DNA from: Actinomadura luteofluorescens
GTDB lineage: Bacteria > Actinomycetota > Actinomycetes > Streptosporangiales > Streptosporangiaceae
NCBI RefSeq assembly: GCF_013409365.1
Contig: NZ_JACCBA010000001.1
Location: forward strand, 7,998,001 to 8,062,000
DNA: 64,000 nt
Direction of reading: 5' to 3'
Shown: positions 17,045 to 25,387 of the stretch, piece after piece
Layout of the letters: each line of letters begins with the position of its first letter
Position numbering within the stretch: the stretch's first letter is position 1
Made by a program: the position numbers and the translations under genes
The notes under the pieces: generated by a model
What the model was told of the DNA's origin: nothing
Database searches by the model: none
What the model saw: the letters and a program-made list of their open reading frames with translations, nothing else

Positions 17045-17952
17045 GCCAGCGCCCGCTGGAGCGCGGCGATGGTGCCGTCCATCCAGGCGACGTAGTCCCG
17101 GCCGGCCGGGAGGGTCTCGGTGACCGGCACCACCGGGACGCCCGCGCCGGCCGCCGCCTTCCGGACCCTGTCGGTCTGCGGGCCGCTCGTCTGCACGTTC
17201 GCCACGAGCGCCCGCACCTTCCGGTCCGTGAGCAGCGCCAGCGTGTCGCGCAGCGCCCGCGGCGGGACGTCGTCCCCCTCCTCGACCGCCTCGGCGAACT
17301 CCTCCGGCGTCCGGTCGACCAGTCCGGCCGCCTCCAGCAGGTAGACCGGGACGGGCTCGGTGACGGCGACGCCGTCCCCCGCATGCGCGGCCCTGACCGC
17401 CGCCACCTTCTCCTCCAGCGCCTTCAGCCTCGCCTTGAAGGCGGCGGCGTTCGACGAGAACGTCCGGGCGTCCCCGGGGGCGGCCTCGGCGAGCGCGGCG
17501 GAGATCCGGTCGGCCAGCAGCGCGACGGAGGGCAGGTCGTACCAGACGTGCTCGTTCGGCTCCTCGCCCTTCGGGGCGGTCTTCCCGGAGATCTGGACGG
17601 CGTTGAGCACCCGGGCCTTCGACCCGGAGCCCCTGAGCAGCGTCTCCATGAAGTCGTCGTAGCCGCCGCCGTTCTCGATGACCACGCCGGCCTTCGACAG
17701 CGCGAGCCTGGTGCGCGTCCCCGCCTCGAAGGAGTGCGGGTCCTGCGCGGGGTCGCTGATGAACGAGGTCACCTTCACCCTGTCGCCGCCGATCTGCCGT
17801 GCGATGTCCCCGTACACGTTGGTCGAGGCCACGACCGGGACCGTCTCCGCGGCCCCGGCGCCGGAGGAGGACCCGCAGGCGGAGGCCCCGAGGGCGGAGA
17901 GGGCGAGGGCGGCGCCCGCCCCGAGGACGCGGGCGCGCTGAGCAGACATCAT
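17041..17952 (-). CDS. znuA: Zinc-binding ABC transporter lipoprotein (ZnuA type)
   Basis: A 303-residue cluster A-1 metal-binding protein. The N-terminus carries a lipoprotein signal with lipobox 'LGASAC', so it is tethered outside the membrane. 'VASTNVYGDIARQIGGDRV', 'DPHSFE', 'NEHVWYDLPSV' and the C-terminal 'TLPAGRDYVAWMDGTI' follow the ZnuA pattern, although the usual His-rich loop is absent. The first gene of the operon, it has a GGAG site 8 bases before the ATG and a Zur palindrome 15 bases upstream. The adjacent ATG at 17949 is an alternative start. Confidence 0.88.
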   Translation of the reverse strand: MMSAQRARVLGAGAALALSALGASACGSSSGAGAAETVPVVASTNVYGDIARQIGGDRVKVTSFISDPAQDPHSFEAGTRTRLALSKAGVVIENGGGYDDFMETLLRGSGSKARVLNAVQISGKTAPKGEEPNEHVWYDLPSVALLADRISAALAEAAPGDARTFSSNAAAFKARLKALEEKVAAVRAAHAGDGVAVTEPVPVYLLEAAGLVDRTPEEFAEAVEEGDDVPPRALRDTLALLTDRKVRALVANVQTSGPQTDRVRKAAAGAGVPVVPVTETLPAGRDYVAWMDGTIAALQRALA

Positions 17953-17967
17953 GGAAGCTCCTGAAAA

Positions 17968-17982
17968 TGAAAACGATTTTCA
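17968..17982. promoter_or_regulatory. Zur box controlling znuABC
   Basis: TGAAAACGATTTTCA is a near-perfect 15-base palindrome matching the actinobacterial Zur consensus. It begins 15 bases before the znuA start, and an extra TGAAAAT half site at 17962-17968 partly overlaps it. Zinc-loaded Zur would cover the promoter and shut the importer off when zinc is plentiful. Confidence 0.85.
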
Positions 17983-18050
17983 GTGGCAACTTAACATGAC
18001 TCGCCCCTTTGGTCCCGTCCTGTTGCCGTCCCGGCAACCCCGGCACGCGA

Positions 18051-18084
18051 AAGGCCGCCGTCCCGGTCCCGGGACGGCGGCCTT
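18051..18084. terminator. Strong hairpin terminator
   Basis: Perfect 14-base arms, AAGGCCGCCGTCCC at 18051-18064 and GGGACGGCGGCCTT at 18071-18084, enclose a 6-base loop. It follows the methyltransferase stop codon on the minus strand, ends in a short T run there, and separates that gene from the znuABC promoter. Confidence 0.8.
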
Positions 18085-18096
18085 CGAGGCGGTCGT

Positions 18097-18948
18097 CTAG
18101 CGCTTGCGGAGAACCCCGCCGTACTCGTAGATGCCGCGGTCCAGCTTGGAGGCTCCCTCGTACTGCTCCAGCTCGGGCGGGACGGGGGCGAGCGGCGGCT
18201 GCACGTCCAGCGGGCGCCAGTCGACGAGGTTGCACAGGCCCGGCTCGACGGGGTCGAAGTCCGACAGCAGCGCGTCGATCTCGGCGGGCGTCCGCGTCTG
18301 CCAGGGGATCCCGGCCCCGCGGACCTGCTCGTTCATCTGCGCGCTGCGCACCGGGTCGTCGCAGGCGACCTGGGAGAAGGTGAGGTGGCTGCCCGGCGCG
18401 GCCCGGTCCATGATCGTGTGCAGGACGCGGCGCGGGTCGTCGGCGTCGGGCAGGTGGTGGCCGACCGACAGGAACAGCGTCGCGACCGGCTCGCTGAAGT
18501 CGATCAGCCGCTCGACCTCCGCGTCCGCCAGGATGGCCTCCTGGTCGCGCATGTCGCCCTGGATGACCGTGGTCGAGGAGTCCCCGGCCAGCAGCGCCCT
18601 GCCGTGCGCGAGGACGATCGGGTCGATGTCCACGTAGACGACGCGCGCGTCCGGCGCGAAGTCGCGGGCGACCTGGTGCACGTTGGCGTCGGTCGGCAGG
18701 CCGCAGCCCATGTCGATGAACTGCCGGATCCCGGCCTCGGCGGCCAGGTACCGGACGGCGCGGTACAGGAACAGGCGGTTCTGCCGGGTGATGTCGAGCC
18801 CGGCGGGGTGGTGTTCCAGCTGCCCCCTGATGAACTGCCGGTCGACCTCGTAGTTGTCCTTGCCGCCGAGCAGCCAGCCGTAGGCGCGGGCGGACGTCGG
18901 GACGTCGTGGGGGATGTCCGCCAGGGACGGCCTGTCGTGATCGTTCAC
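18097..18948 (-). CDS. SAM-dependent methyltransferase, actinobacterial 'GGKDNYEVD' family
   Basis: A 283-residue member of the large actinobacterial methyltransferase family (Methyltransf_19/DUF574). The N-terminal signature 'YGWLLGGKDNYEVDR' precedes a Rossmann SAM site 'QFIDMGCGLPTDANVHQVA' and 'VVYVDIDPIVLAHGRALL', then 'GSHLTFSQVACDD' and the C-terminal 'WRPLD'. The acceptor is unknown for this family, which is multiplied in Streptomyces-like genomes; two more copies lie in this window. The GTG at 18948 leaves the family's usual N-terminus; an in-frame ATG at 18996 is possible. Confidence 0.82.
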   Translation of the reverse strand: MNDHDRPSLADIPHDVPTSARAYGWLLGGKDNYEVDRQFIRGQLEHHPAGLDITRQNRLFLYRAVRYLAAEAGIRQFIDMGCGLPTDANVHQVARDFAPDARVVYVDIDPIVLAHGRALLAGDSSTTVIQGDMRDQEAILADAEVERLIDFSEPVATLFLSVGHHLPDADDPRRVLHTIMDRAAPGSHLTFSQVACDDPVRSAQMNEQVRGAGIPWQTRTPAEIDALLSDFDPVEPGLCNLVDWRPLDVQPPLAPVPPELEQYEGASKLDRGIYEYGGVLRKR

Positions 18949-19014
18949 AGGGGGAACGCTACCCCGCCGCGGCCCGCCGCGGGCGCCTGCCGCCACCCGG
19001 GCCGCGGCCGGGGG

Positions 19015-20010
19015 TCACCAGGCGAACGCCTCCGGCACGGGACCCGGGCCCGGGAAGATCTCGTCCAGGGCGGAGAGGAACTCCTCCGGCAGGTCCAGCT
19101 CGGCGGCGCGGACGGCGGAGTCGAGCTGCGCGCGGACGCGCGGGCCCACGATCGGGCCCGTCACGCCGGGGCGGGTGAGCAGCCAGGCGAGGCCGACGTC
19201 GCCCGGGTCCAGGCCGTGCTCCCCGCACAGGTCCTCGTAGGCCTGGACGCGCGCCCGCTCGGCCGGGTCGTTCAGCATCTCGGCGGAGCGCCCCGACCGG
19301 GACCGGGACCCCTCCCCGTCGCGCTCCTTGCGCAGGACGCCGCCGAGCACCCCGCCGTGCAGCGGCGACCACGGGATCACGCCGAGCCCGTAGGCCCGCG
19401 CGGCCGGGACGACCTCCATCTCGGCGCGCCGCTCGACCAGGTTGTACAGGCACTGCTCGCTGACCAGGCCGAGCGAGCCGCGGCGGGCGGCGGCCTCGTT
19501 GGCCTGCGCGATGCCCCAGCCGGGGAAGTTGGACGACCCGGCGTACAGCACCTTGCCCTGCTGGACGAGCACGTCGATCGCCTGCCAGATCTCCTCCCAC
19601 GGCGCCGACCGGTCGATGTGGTGGAACTGGTACAGGTCGATGTGGTCGGTGCCGAGCCTCCTCAGCGAGGCCTCGGCGGCCTGGCGGATGTGCAGCGCGG
19701 ACAGCCCGCCCCGGTTCGGCCAGGGCGCGTCCGGCGCCGCCATGTCCGCGTAGACCTTCGTCGCGAGGACGGTCTTCTCGCGGCGCCCGCCGCCCCTGGC
19801 GAACCAGGTGCCGATGATCTCCTCGGTGCGGCCCTTGTTCGCGCCCCACCCGTAGGCGTTCGCGGTGTCGAAGAAGTTGATCCCCGCGTCGAGCGCCGCG
19901 TCCATGATCGCGTGGGCGTCGGGCTCCTCGGTGAACGGGCCGAAGTTCATCGTGCCGAGCACCAGGCGGCTGACCTTCAGGCCGGTACGGCCGAGCTGGG
20001 TGTACTCCAT
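19015..20010 (-). CDS. Aldo/keto reductase
   Basis: A 331-residue (beta/alpha)8 NADPH-dependent oxidoreductase. The family landmarks are 'NFFDTANAYGWGANKGRTEEIIG' with catalytic Asp and Tyr, the Lys in 'VLATKV', and His in 'LYQFHHIDRS'; 'GPIVGPRVRAQL' near the end is the cofactor-binding region. Resemblance is to the YhdN/AKR11-like group. I chose the ATG at 20010 because the domain starts immediately after it and a GGA precedes it. It stands alone; the substrate cannot be inferred. Confidence 0.85.
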   Translation of the reverse strand: MEYTQLGRTGLKVSRLVLGTMNFGPFTEEPDAHAIMDAALDAGINFFDTANAYGWGANKGRTEEIIGTWFARGGGRREKTVLATKVYADMAAPDAPWPNRGGLSALHIRQAAEASLRRLGTDHIDLYQFHHIDRSAPWEEIWQAIDVLVQQGKVLYAGSSNFPGWGIAQANEAAARRGSLGLVSEQCLYNLVERRAEMEVVPAARAYGLGVIPWSPLHGGVLGGVLRKERDGEGSRSRSGRSAEMLNDPAERARVQAYEDLCGEHGLDPGDVGLAWLLTRPGVTGPIVGPRVRAQLDSAVRAAELDLPEEFLSALDEIFPGPGPVPEAFAW

Positions 20011-20062
20011 GGTGATCCAGCCAAGCACCCGGAGTGCCCTCCAGGTCAAGTGTGACGCGCCC

Positions 20063-20098
20063 CCCCGGCGCCGCGCGCCACGCGCGCGTGCGCCGGGG
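20063..20098. terminator. GC-rich hairpin downstream of the NlpC/P60 gene
   Basis: CCCCGGCGC at 20063-20071 pairs perfectly with GCGCCGGGG at 20090-20098, and inner GCG/CGC pairs can extend the stem. It lies between the NlpC/P60 stop codon and the aldo/keto reductase start, both on the minus strand, and probably ends the upstream transcript. No T tract is present. Confidence 0.5.
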
Positions 20099-20112
20099 AG
20101 GGCGGAAAGGGG

Positions 20113-21108
20113 CTAGGGAGAGACGTACTTCGACCACGGCTCGACGCTGGGGCCGTTCCAGAAGGATCTCGGGTGCGCCACGGCTCTCGGCCGGGGCTCA
20201 GGCTTTGACTCGTCCGACGGTCCGTCGCTTCGCGGAGCCTGTGCCGCGGAATGGTCCGGTTTCGCGGAGTGGCCGCCGGGTGGCGCGGCCTTCTCCGCCG
20301 GGATGTGTCCGGGGGCTGTGATTGGGGGAATGTCCGTTTTCTTGAAATGTGTGCTACTGGGTGGCGGATTATGGGGGGTCCGCTCGCTATCAGGGGGCTG
20401 GTCGGCCCGCTTCTCCGCGCTCATCCGGTCGATCTTCTCGACGAGCTCCCGCACGGACGGCGACCACTCCCTGAAGGCGGGGGCGCCGGGCCGCACCGCC
20501 CCCGCGAACTGTCTCTTGCGCGCCGCGCCGAACCTGTCGATGCGGACCCTGGCCCCCGAATTGGGCGCGTGCAGGAATCGGCCGTGCCCCACGTACATGC
20601 CGACGTGGCTGCGGCCGTGGAAGAAGATGAGGTCCCCGGGCTTGAGACTCCCCATTCCCACCTTCCGGTCCACCTGGCGGTACTGGGCGTAGGTGACGCG
20701 GGGGATCTTGACGCCGGCCCGGCGCCACGCGGCCATCATGAGCCCGGAGCAGTCGTAGCCGCCCGGCCCGTCCGCGCCCCACCGGTACGGCTTGCCGAGC
20801 TGCTTGCGGGCGAACCGCAGCGCCTTCTTGGCGCGCTTGCGCTGGAGGGTCTCCCGCGTCCGGTACCTGTCGTACGCCTGGACCTTCTCCAGCGTGGCCG
20901 CGTCGAGGTGCAGGCTCTTCAGCACCGTCGGGTTGAGTGCGGCGAAGGCCGTGGAACCCAGCGGGACCGTCAGGGCGAGCCCGGTCACCGTGGCCGTGAC
21001 GGCCGTGCGGAGCACGCTCCGTTTTCGATCGGCCGCCCGGCCGCGGCCGGTATGGCCCGCGACCGCTCCGCTTGCGCTTGCGGTCTCCTGCGAGTGGCGT
21101 GCGGACAT
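20113..21108 (-). CDS. Secreted NlpC/P60 peptidoglycan hydrolase
   Basis: A 331-residue exported protein. A charged N-terminus leads into a hydrophobic signal segment 'TAVTATVTGLALTVPLGSTAFA' (start residues ~35-55). The NlpC/P60 cysteine peptidase domain (~100-215) has the catalytic Cys in 'GGYDCSGLMMAAW', His in 'SHVGMYVGHG' and a further His in 'RFLHAP'. Such enzymes cut stem peptides of peptidoglycan. The last ~110 residues are Pro/Lys/Ser-rich and disordered, perhaps wall-associated. The ATG at 21108 was chosen over the in-frame one at 21189 because GGAGAG...AGAGGA precedes it and the signal peptide starts properly. Confidence 0.82.
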   Translation of the reverse strand: MSARHSQETASASGAVAGHTGRGRAADRKRSVLRTAVTATVTGLALTVPLGSTAFAALNPTVLKSLHLDAATLEKVQAYDRYRTRETLQRKRAKKALRFARKQLGKPYRWGADGPGGYDCSGLMMAAWRRAGVKIPRVTYAQYRQVDRKVGMGSLKPGDLIFFHGRSHVGMYVGHGRFLHAPNSGARVRIDRFGAARKRQFAGAVRPGAPAFREWSPSVRELVEKIDRMSAEKRADQPPDSERTPHNPPPSSTHFKKTDIPPITAPGHIPAEKAAPPGGHSAKPDHSAAQAPRSDGPSDESKPEPRPRAVAHPRSFWNGPSVEPWSKYVSP

Positions 21109-21259
21109 TCCTCTGCTCTCCGTTTCCGTTCGGGTATTCGGCAGGTGATCATCATCCCGCCGAGGGATCGGGTACCCGTTGATCGGCACGGAATTGTCGG
21201 AGCGGGCCGATTTTACGTGATCATGGCGCGGAATTGGGCACGGCCTTCGGTGTCTTTGA

Positions 21260-22696
21260 TCAAGCGGTCAGATGGGCCAGGGATTTCAGCGGAACGGCGA
21301 GCCAGGCCGGTCTGTTCTGCGCCTCGTAACGCACCTCGTAGACTGCCTTCTCGAATTCGAAGGCGCGGATGAGCACCGAATGCGCGGCCGGATCCGGTCC
21401 GCCGCCCGCCGCGTAGCCGCGGCAGAACGCGGCGCGGTTGCGCGCCGCCCAGGCGTGCGCCCGGGTCTCCAGCCGCGGCCCCGACTCGCTCGGCACCGAG
21501 CCCGCCTTGGTGATGAGGAACCGCGCGGCGTACTCGAACGAGCGAAGCATCCCGGCGACGTCGCGCAGCGGGTGCGCGAGGGCCCGGCGCTCGCTCTGCG
21601 TCCGCGCCGGCTCGCCCTCGAAGTCCAGCACCGACCACCCCGACTCCGTGCGCAGGACCTGGCCGAGGTGGTAGTCGCCGTGCACGCGCTGGACGGGCAG
21701 CGGCTCGGCCCGCGCGGCCAGGTCCAGGAACGCCTCGGTGAGCGCCTTCGCGTGCGGCGCGAGGCCGGGCACCGCGCGGCAGGTCGCGGTCAGCTCGCGG
21801 TTCATCCGCGCGGCCGTCGCGCGGACCTCCGCGGCCGGGACGACCGTCACGCCGAACGCGTCGGCGAGCGCCCGGTGCACCTCGGCGGTGGCCGCGCCGA
21901 GCCGTTCGGCCTCGGCGGCGAAGTCGCCGCCGGCCGCGCTCGCGTCCAGCTCCGCCCACTCGTCGCCGCCGGGCGGCGGCGTGTGCGCGAACCAGTCGCG
22001 GACGCTGGCTATCGCGAGGCTCCAGGCGTCCACGCCGGTGTGCAGGTAGTCCGACAGGAGGGCGAGCGTCACCGGCTCCCCGCCCCCGCCGGCCATCGCC
22101 CCGTGCCCCGGGTCCAGCTCGATCCACCCGAGGACGGCCGGGACGCGCGCGCAGCCGCCGCGGGTCAGCGCGAGGTTGACCTCCAGGTCGAGGTTGACGC
22201 CGGGGGACAGGCGGCGGAACAGCTTGCAGATGTACTCGTCGCCGAACAGTAACGAGGTGTTGCTCTGCTCGGCGGTCATGGGAAGGCTCGCCAGGTCCGT
22301 CCGGACGCGGGCGCCGTCGGCGTGGTGGAACCGCAGCGGGCCCACGGACGCCCCGCTCGCCAGGGCCTCCAGGAGCACGCGGGTCAGGTCCGGGTCGTGC
22401 GCGGCGTCGTACAGCCGGGCCCTGCCGGAGCGGTCGCCGCAGGGCCCGCCGATCTCGACGTGCCGGAGCCGGTCCGGCAGGTCGCGGCGGGCGCCGAGGA
22501 GGAGCTGGTAGTGGTCGGTGGTGTCGTCCTGGCGGACGTCGAGGATGAGGTGGTGCAGGGCGGGGTCGCCGGGGCGGAGTTCGGTGGCGGTGCCGATGGT
22601 GAGGTCGTGGATGGGACCGTCCTTGCCGCCGAACCACCGCTGCCGGGGCAGCCACTCGGCGAGGTCCCGGACGAGGTCCGGCTCTGGAGGAAGCAC
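21260..22696 (-). CDS. mak: Maltokinase (Mak/Pep2)
   Basis: A 478-residue maltose-1-kinase. It phosphorylates maltose made by TreS to maltose 1-phosphate, the donor used by GlgE. The N-terminal 'WLPRQRWFGGKD' is typical of Pep2 N-domains. The kinase-like domain carries 'RVHGDYHLGQVL' (catalytic loop) and 'VLDFEGEPAR' (metal-binding Asp). The GTG start lies 2 bases after the treS stop, as in most actinomycetes, where the two proteins form a complex. The usual next gene, glgB, is absent; an NlpC/P60 gene follows. Confidence 0.92.
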   Translation of the reverse strand: MLPPEPDLVRDLAEWLPRQRWFGGKDGPIHDLTIGTATELRPGDPALHHLILDVRQDDTTDHYQLLLGARRDLPDRLRHVEIGGPCGDRSGRARLYDAAHDPDLTRVLLEALASGASVGPLRFHHADGARVRTDLASLPMTAEQSNTSLLFGDEYICKLFRRLSPGVNLDLEVNLALTRGGCARVPAVLGWIELDPGHGAMAGGGGEPVTLALLSDYLHTGVDAWSLAIASVRDWFAHTPPPGGDEWAELDASAAGGDFAAEAERLGAATAEVHRALADAFGVTVVPAAEVRATAARMNRELTATCRAVPGLAPHAKALTEAFLDLAARAEPLPVQRVHGDYHLGQVLRTESGWSVLDFEGEPARTQSERRALAHPLRDVAGMLRSFEYAARFLITKAGSVPSESGPRLETRAHAWAARNRAAFCRGYAAGGGPDPAAHSVLIRAFEFEKAVYEVRYEAQNRPAWLAVPLKSLAHLTA

Positions 22697-22698
22697 GG

Positions 22699-24591
22699 TC
22701 AGACGGTCCTTCCCGCGCGCGTGCCCGGTCCCGCGTCCGCGCCCGCCCCTGGAGCGCCGTCCTCAGGAGGGACCAGCTGGAACCAGAAGAACCCGTGCCC
22801 GGGCAAGGTGAGCAGGTACGGGAGTTCGCCGATGGCGGGGAACTGCACGCCGCCCATGCACTCGACGGGGGAGTAGCCCTCGAAGCGCCGCAGGTCCAGC
22901 TCGACCGGCTGCGGGAACCGCGACAGGTTGCTGACGCACAGGACCGTGTCCATCTCGTCCCACGGGCTCTCGTCCTCGGTGATCTCGCGGGTGAAGGCGA
23001 GGACGGAGGGGTTGGAGGCGGACAGTTCGACGTAGGAGCCGACGCCGAAGACGGGGTGGCGCTGGCGGATTTCGATCATTTTGCGGGTCCAGTGGAGCAG
23101 GGAGCCGGGGTTGTTGGTCTGGGCCTCGACGTTGACGGCTTGGTAGCCGTAGATGGGGTCCATGATGACGGGCAGGTAGAGGCGTGCGGGGTCGCAGGTG
23201 GAGAATCCGGCGTTGCGGTCGGGGGTCCATTGCATGGGGGTTCTGACGGCGTCGCGGTCGCCGAGCCAGATGTTGTCGCCCATGCCGATTTCGTCGCCGT
23301 AGTACAGGACGGGGGAGCCTGGGAGGGAGAGCAGGAGTGCGGTGAAGAGTTCGAGTTGGTTGCGGTCGTTGTCCAGGAGTGGGGCCAGGCGGCGGCGGAT
23401 GCCGATGTTGGCTTTCATGCGGGGGTCTTTGGCGTATTCGGTGTACATGTAGTCGCGTTCTTCGTCGGTGACCATCTCCAGGGTGAGTTCGTCGTGGTTG
23501 CGCAGGAAGATGCCCCATTGGCAGTTGTCGGGGATCTTGGGGGTCTGGGCCATGATCTCGGAGATGGGGTAGCGCTGTTCGCGGCGCACGGCCATGAAGA
23601 TGCGGGGCATGACGGGGAAGTGGAAGGCCATGTGGCATTCGTCGCCGCCGGCGGCGGGGTCGCCGAAGTACTCCACGACGTCGGCGGGCCATTGGTTGGC
23701 TTCGGCGAGCAGGACGCGGTCGGGGTAGAGGCGGTCGACTTCGGCGCGGACGCGTTTGAGGTAGGCGTGGGTTTCGGGGAGGTTCTCGCAGTTGGTGCCT
23801 TCGCGGGCGTACAGGTAGGGGACGGCGTCCAGGCGGAAGCCGTCGATGCCCAGGTCGAGCCAGAACCGCAGGTTCTCCAGCATGGCGTCCTGGACGTCGG
23901 GGTTGTCGTAGTTGAGGTCGGGCTGGTGGGTGAAGAAGCGGTGCCAGTAGTACTGGCCGCGGACGGGGTCGTAGGTCCAGTTGGAGGACTCGGTGTCGAC
24001 GAAGATGATGCGGGCGTCGGGGTAGCCGGTGTCGTCGTCGGCCCACATGTAGAAGTCGCCGAAGGGCCCGTCGGGGTCGGTGCGCGATGCCTGGAACCAG
24101 GGGTGCTGGTCGGAGGTGTGGTTCATCACCAGATCCGCGATCACCCGGATGCCCCGGGCGTGCGCCTGCTCGATCAGCTCGACGAAGTCCCCGAGCTCCC
24201 CGAAGTCGGGCAGGATGCTGGTGTAGTTGGCGATGTCGTAGCCGCCGTCCTTCAGCGGGGACTGGTAGATCGGCAGCAGCCACAGGCAGTCGACGCCGAG
24301 CCATTGCAGATGGTCCAGCTTGGAGATCAGCCCGCGCAGGTCGCCGTAACCGTCGTTGTTGGAATCGGCGAAGCCCCGGACCGACACCTCGTAGAACACC
24401 GCCGTCTTGAACCAGTCCGGCGTGCGGGGGGTGTCCTCGTCGAACGGGTCCGGGATGGGGCCGGCGGCCGGGCCCGCGGCCGGCCGGGCGGTGTACTCCG
24501 GGAGCGCGGCGCCCGGTCCCGGTGCGGTGACCCCGTCGGCGTCCCGGTCGGATCGGGTGCTGCGGGTGAAGTTCTTCGGCTGGCCGTCCAT
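22699..24591 (-). CDS. treS: Trehalose synthase TreS
   Basis: A 630-residue GH13 enzyme interconverting trehalose and maltose. The catalytic set is visible: nucleophile D255 in '[15 protein letters not shown]', acid/base E297 in 'LLAEANQWP', and transition-state Asp in '[12 protein letters not shown]'. '[24 protein letters not shown]'-like text near residues 90-115 matches TreS proteins (I read '[15 protein letters not shown]'). The N-terminal ~45 residues are variable. The middle of the gene has an unusual strand composition (see findings). Maltokinase follows 2 bases later. Confidence 0.94.
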   Translation of the reverse strand: MDGQPKNFTRSTRSDRDADGVTAPGPGAALPEYTARPAAGPAAGPIPDPFDEDTPRTPDWFKTAVFYEVSVRGFADSNNDGYGDLRGLISKLDHLQWLGVDCLWLLPIYQSPLKDGGYDIANYTSILPDFGELGDFVELIEQAHARGIRVIADLVMNHTSDQHPWFQASRTDPDGPFGDFYMWADDDTGYPDARIIFVDTESSNWTYDPVRGQYYWHRFFTHQPDLNYDNPDVQDAMLENLRFWLDLGIDGFRLDAVPYLYAREGTNCENLPETHAYLKRVRAEVDRLYPDRVLLAEANQWPADVVEYFGDPAAGGDECHMAFHFPVMPRIFMAVRREQRYPISEIMAQTPKIPDNCQWGIFLRNHDELTLEMVTDEERDYMYTEYAKDPRMKANIGIRRRLAPLLDNDRNQLELFTALLLSLPGSPVLYYGDEIGMGDNIWLGDRDAVRTPMQWTPDRNAGFSTCDPARLYLPVIMDPIYGYQAVNVEAQTNNPGSLLHWTRKMIEIRQRHPVFGVGSYVELSASNPSVLAFTREITEDESPWDEMDTVLCVSNLSRFPQPVELDLRRFEGYSPVECMGGVQFPAIGELPYLLTLPGHGFFWFQLVPPEDGAPGAGADAGPGTRAGRTV

Positions 24592-25066
24592 GGGTCACCC
24601 CGGGTGTGTTGGAGACATCTAGATCAGCAATTCCCTCCGCCCCGGCCAGGTGTCTGCGCGACAGGCAACCATCCGTAAAAGCTTCAGTACGGTCCGTGAC
24701 CGTGGGGCCGGTTTCGGGTCCCGGCGGCGCCGCCCCGCCGCGGCGGCGCGCCCATGACCGGGGTAGATCGCCCGGGTCCGCGGGCCGTCCGGGCGGGCGG
24801 CCGCCCGCGGGGGAAGGTCATCGCCCGGTCGCGGCCGGGCAGCGCACGGAAAGGCAGCGCAAAAGAACGGCGATTCCCGGCCCGTCGAGTGGCGCCGGAC
24901 GCCGCGAATACTTGCCGCGCGGCGGTTGTGTCATGTCCGTGTTTTTAGGTTCGCCGCTTTTTCTGTCGCAACCCTCGGGTAGGTCATTTCCAACCTCAGA
25001 ACCCGTCAGGACGGCGGGTTCTGCTCAGTTCGGGCGGAATTCCGTCCAGAAGCGATCGGAGGGACA
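24592..25066. other. Divergent intergenic region between treS and the STAS pair
   Basis: This 475-base gap must hold the promoters for treS (leftward) and for the small ORF at 25067 (rightward). It is less GC-rich at 24900-24990. A 7-base inverted repeat GAACCCG/CGGGTTC lies at 24999-25005/25015-25021, close to the rightward gene, and GGAGGG (25058-25063) is its ribosome-binding site. I see no convincing -35/-10 pair, coding potential or RNA gene. Confidence 0.5.
24999..25021. promoter_or_regulatory. 7-base inverted repeat upstream of the STAS pair
   Basis: GAACCCG (24999-25005) and CGGGTTC (25015-25021) are perfect inverted copies with a 9-base centre, 46 bases before the GTG of the next gene. 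It could be an operator or a leader hairpin; the sequence does not decide between them. Confidence 0.35.
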
Positions 25067-25384
25067 GTGGAGCGCTGGGAGAAGTCGCCATCGGTCGTAC
25101 CGACGCGGGATGACCTCGTGGCACGGCTGCGCGTCCGTTTCGCCGACATTCCGGTGGAGCGCGTGCGGCGCTGCGTGGACGACCTGTGGTGCTGCTGCGC
25201 CCATCTGGGGGTGCGGCCCGAGGAACGGACCATCGAGCGCCTCGCGGCGTCCCGGCTCACGGGCGTCGTGCGGGGCGGCCGCCCGCCCTATCCGGACGAG
25301 CGGCCGGGGTCCAGACCGCCCGGCCACCTGACCGCCTCGCCCCGGCCCGCCCGCGCGGCGGCCCGAACTCCGATCGGGATGTGA
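25067..25384 (+). CDS. Small three-helix protein upstream of a STAS protein
   Basis: A 105-residue protein with GGAGGG 3 bases before its GTG. Residues ~15-65 form predicted helices, 'DLVARLRVRFADIPVERVRRCVDDLW' and 'EERTIERLAASRLTG', resembling the three-helix dimerisation unit found at the N-terminus of some actinobacterial phosphatase-like proteins. Three consecutive cysteines ('LWCCCAHLG') are notable. The C-terminal third is Pro/Arg/Ala-rich. It ends 3 bases before the STAS gene and is surely co-transcribed with it. The function is unknown and the family suggestion is weak. Confidence 0.55.
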   Translation: MERWEKSPSVVPTRDDLVARLRVRFADIPVERVRRCVDDLWCCCAHLGVRPEERTIERLAASRLTGVVRGGRPPYPDERPGSRPPGHLTASPRPARAAARTPIGM

Positions 25385-25387
25385 CAG

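Noticed and set aside
21109..21259. Possible cyclic-di-AMP (ydaO) riboswitch before the NlpC/P60 gene
   Set aside because: The neighbouring gene type is right and a fragment resembling GCCGAAT occurs, but the other conserved blocks are not found in order.
24940..25000. Sigma-B-like promoter (GGGTAG) upstream of the STAS pair
   Set aside because: The matching -35 is at the wrong spacing and the -10 is imperfect.
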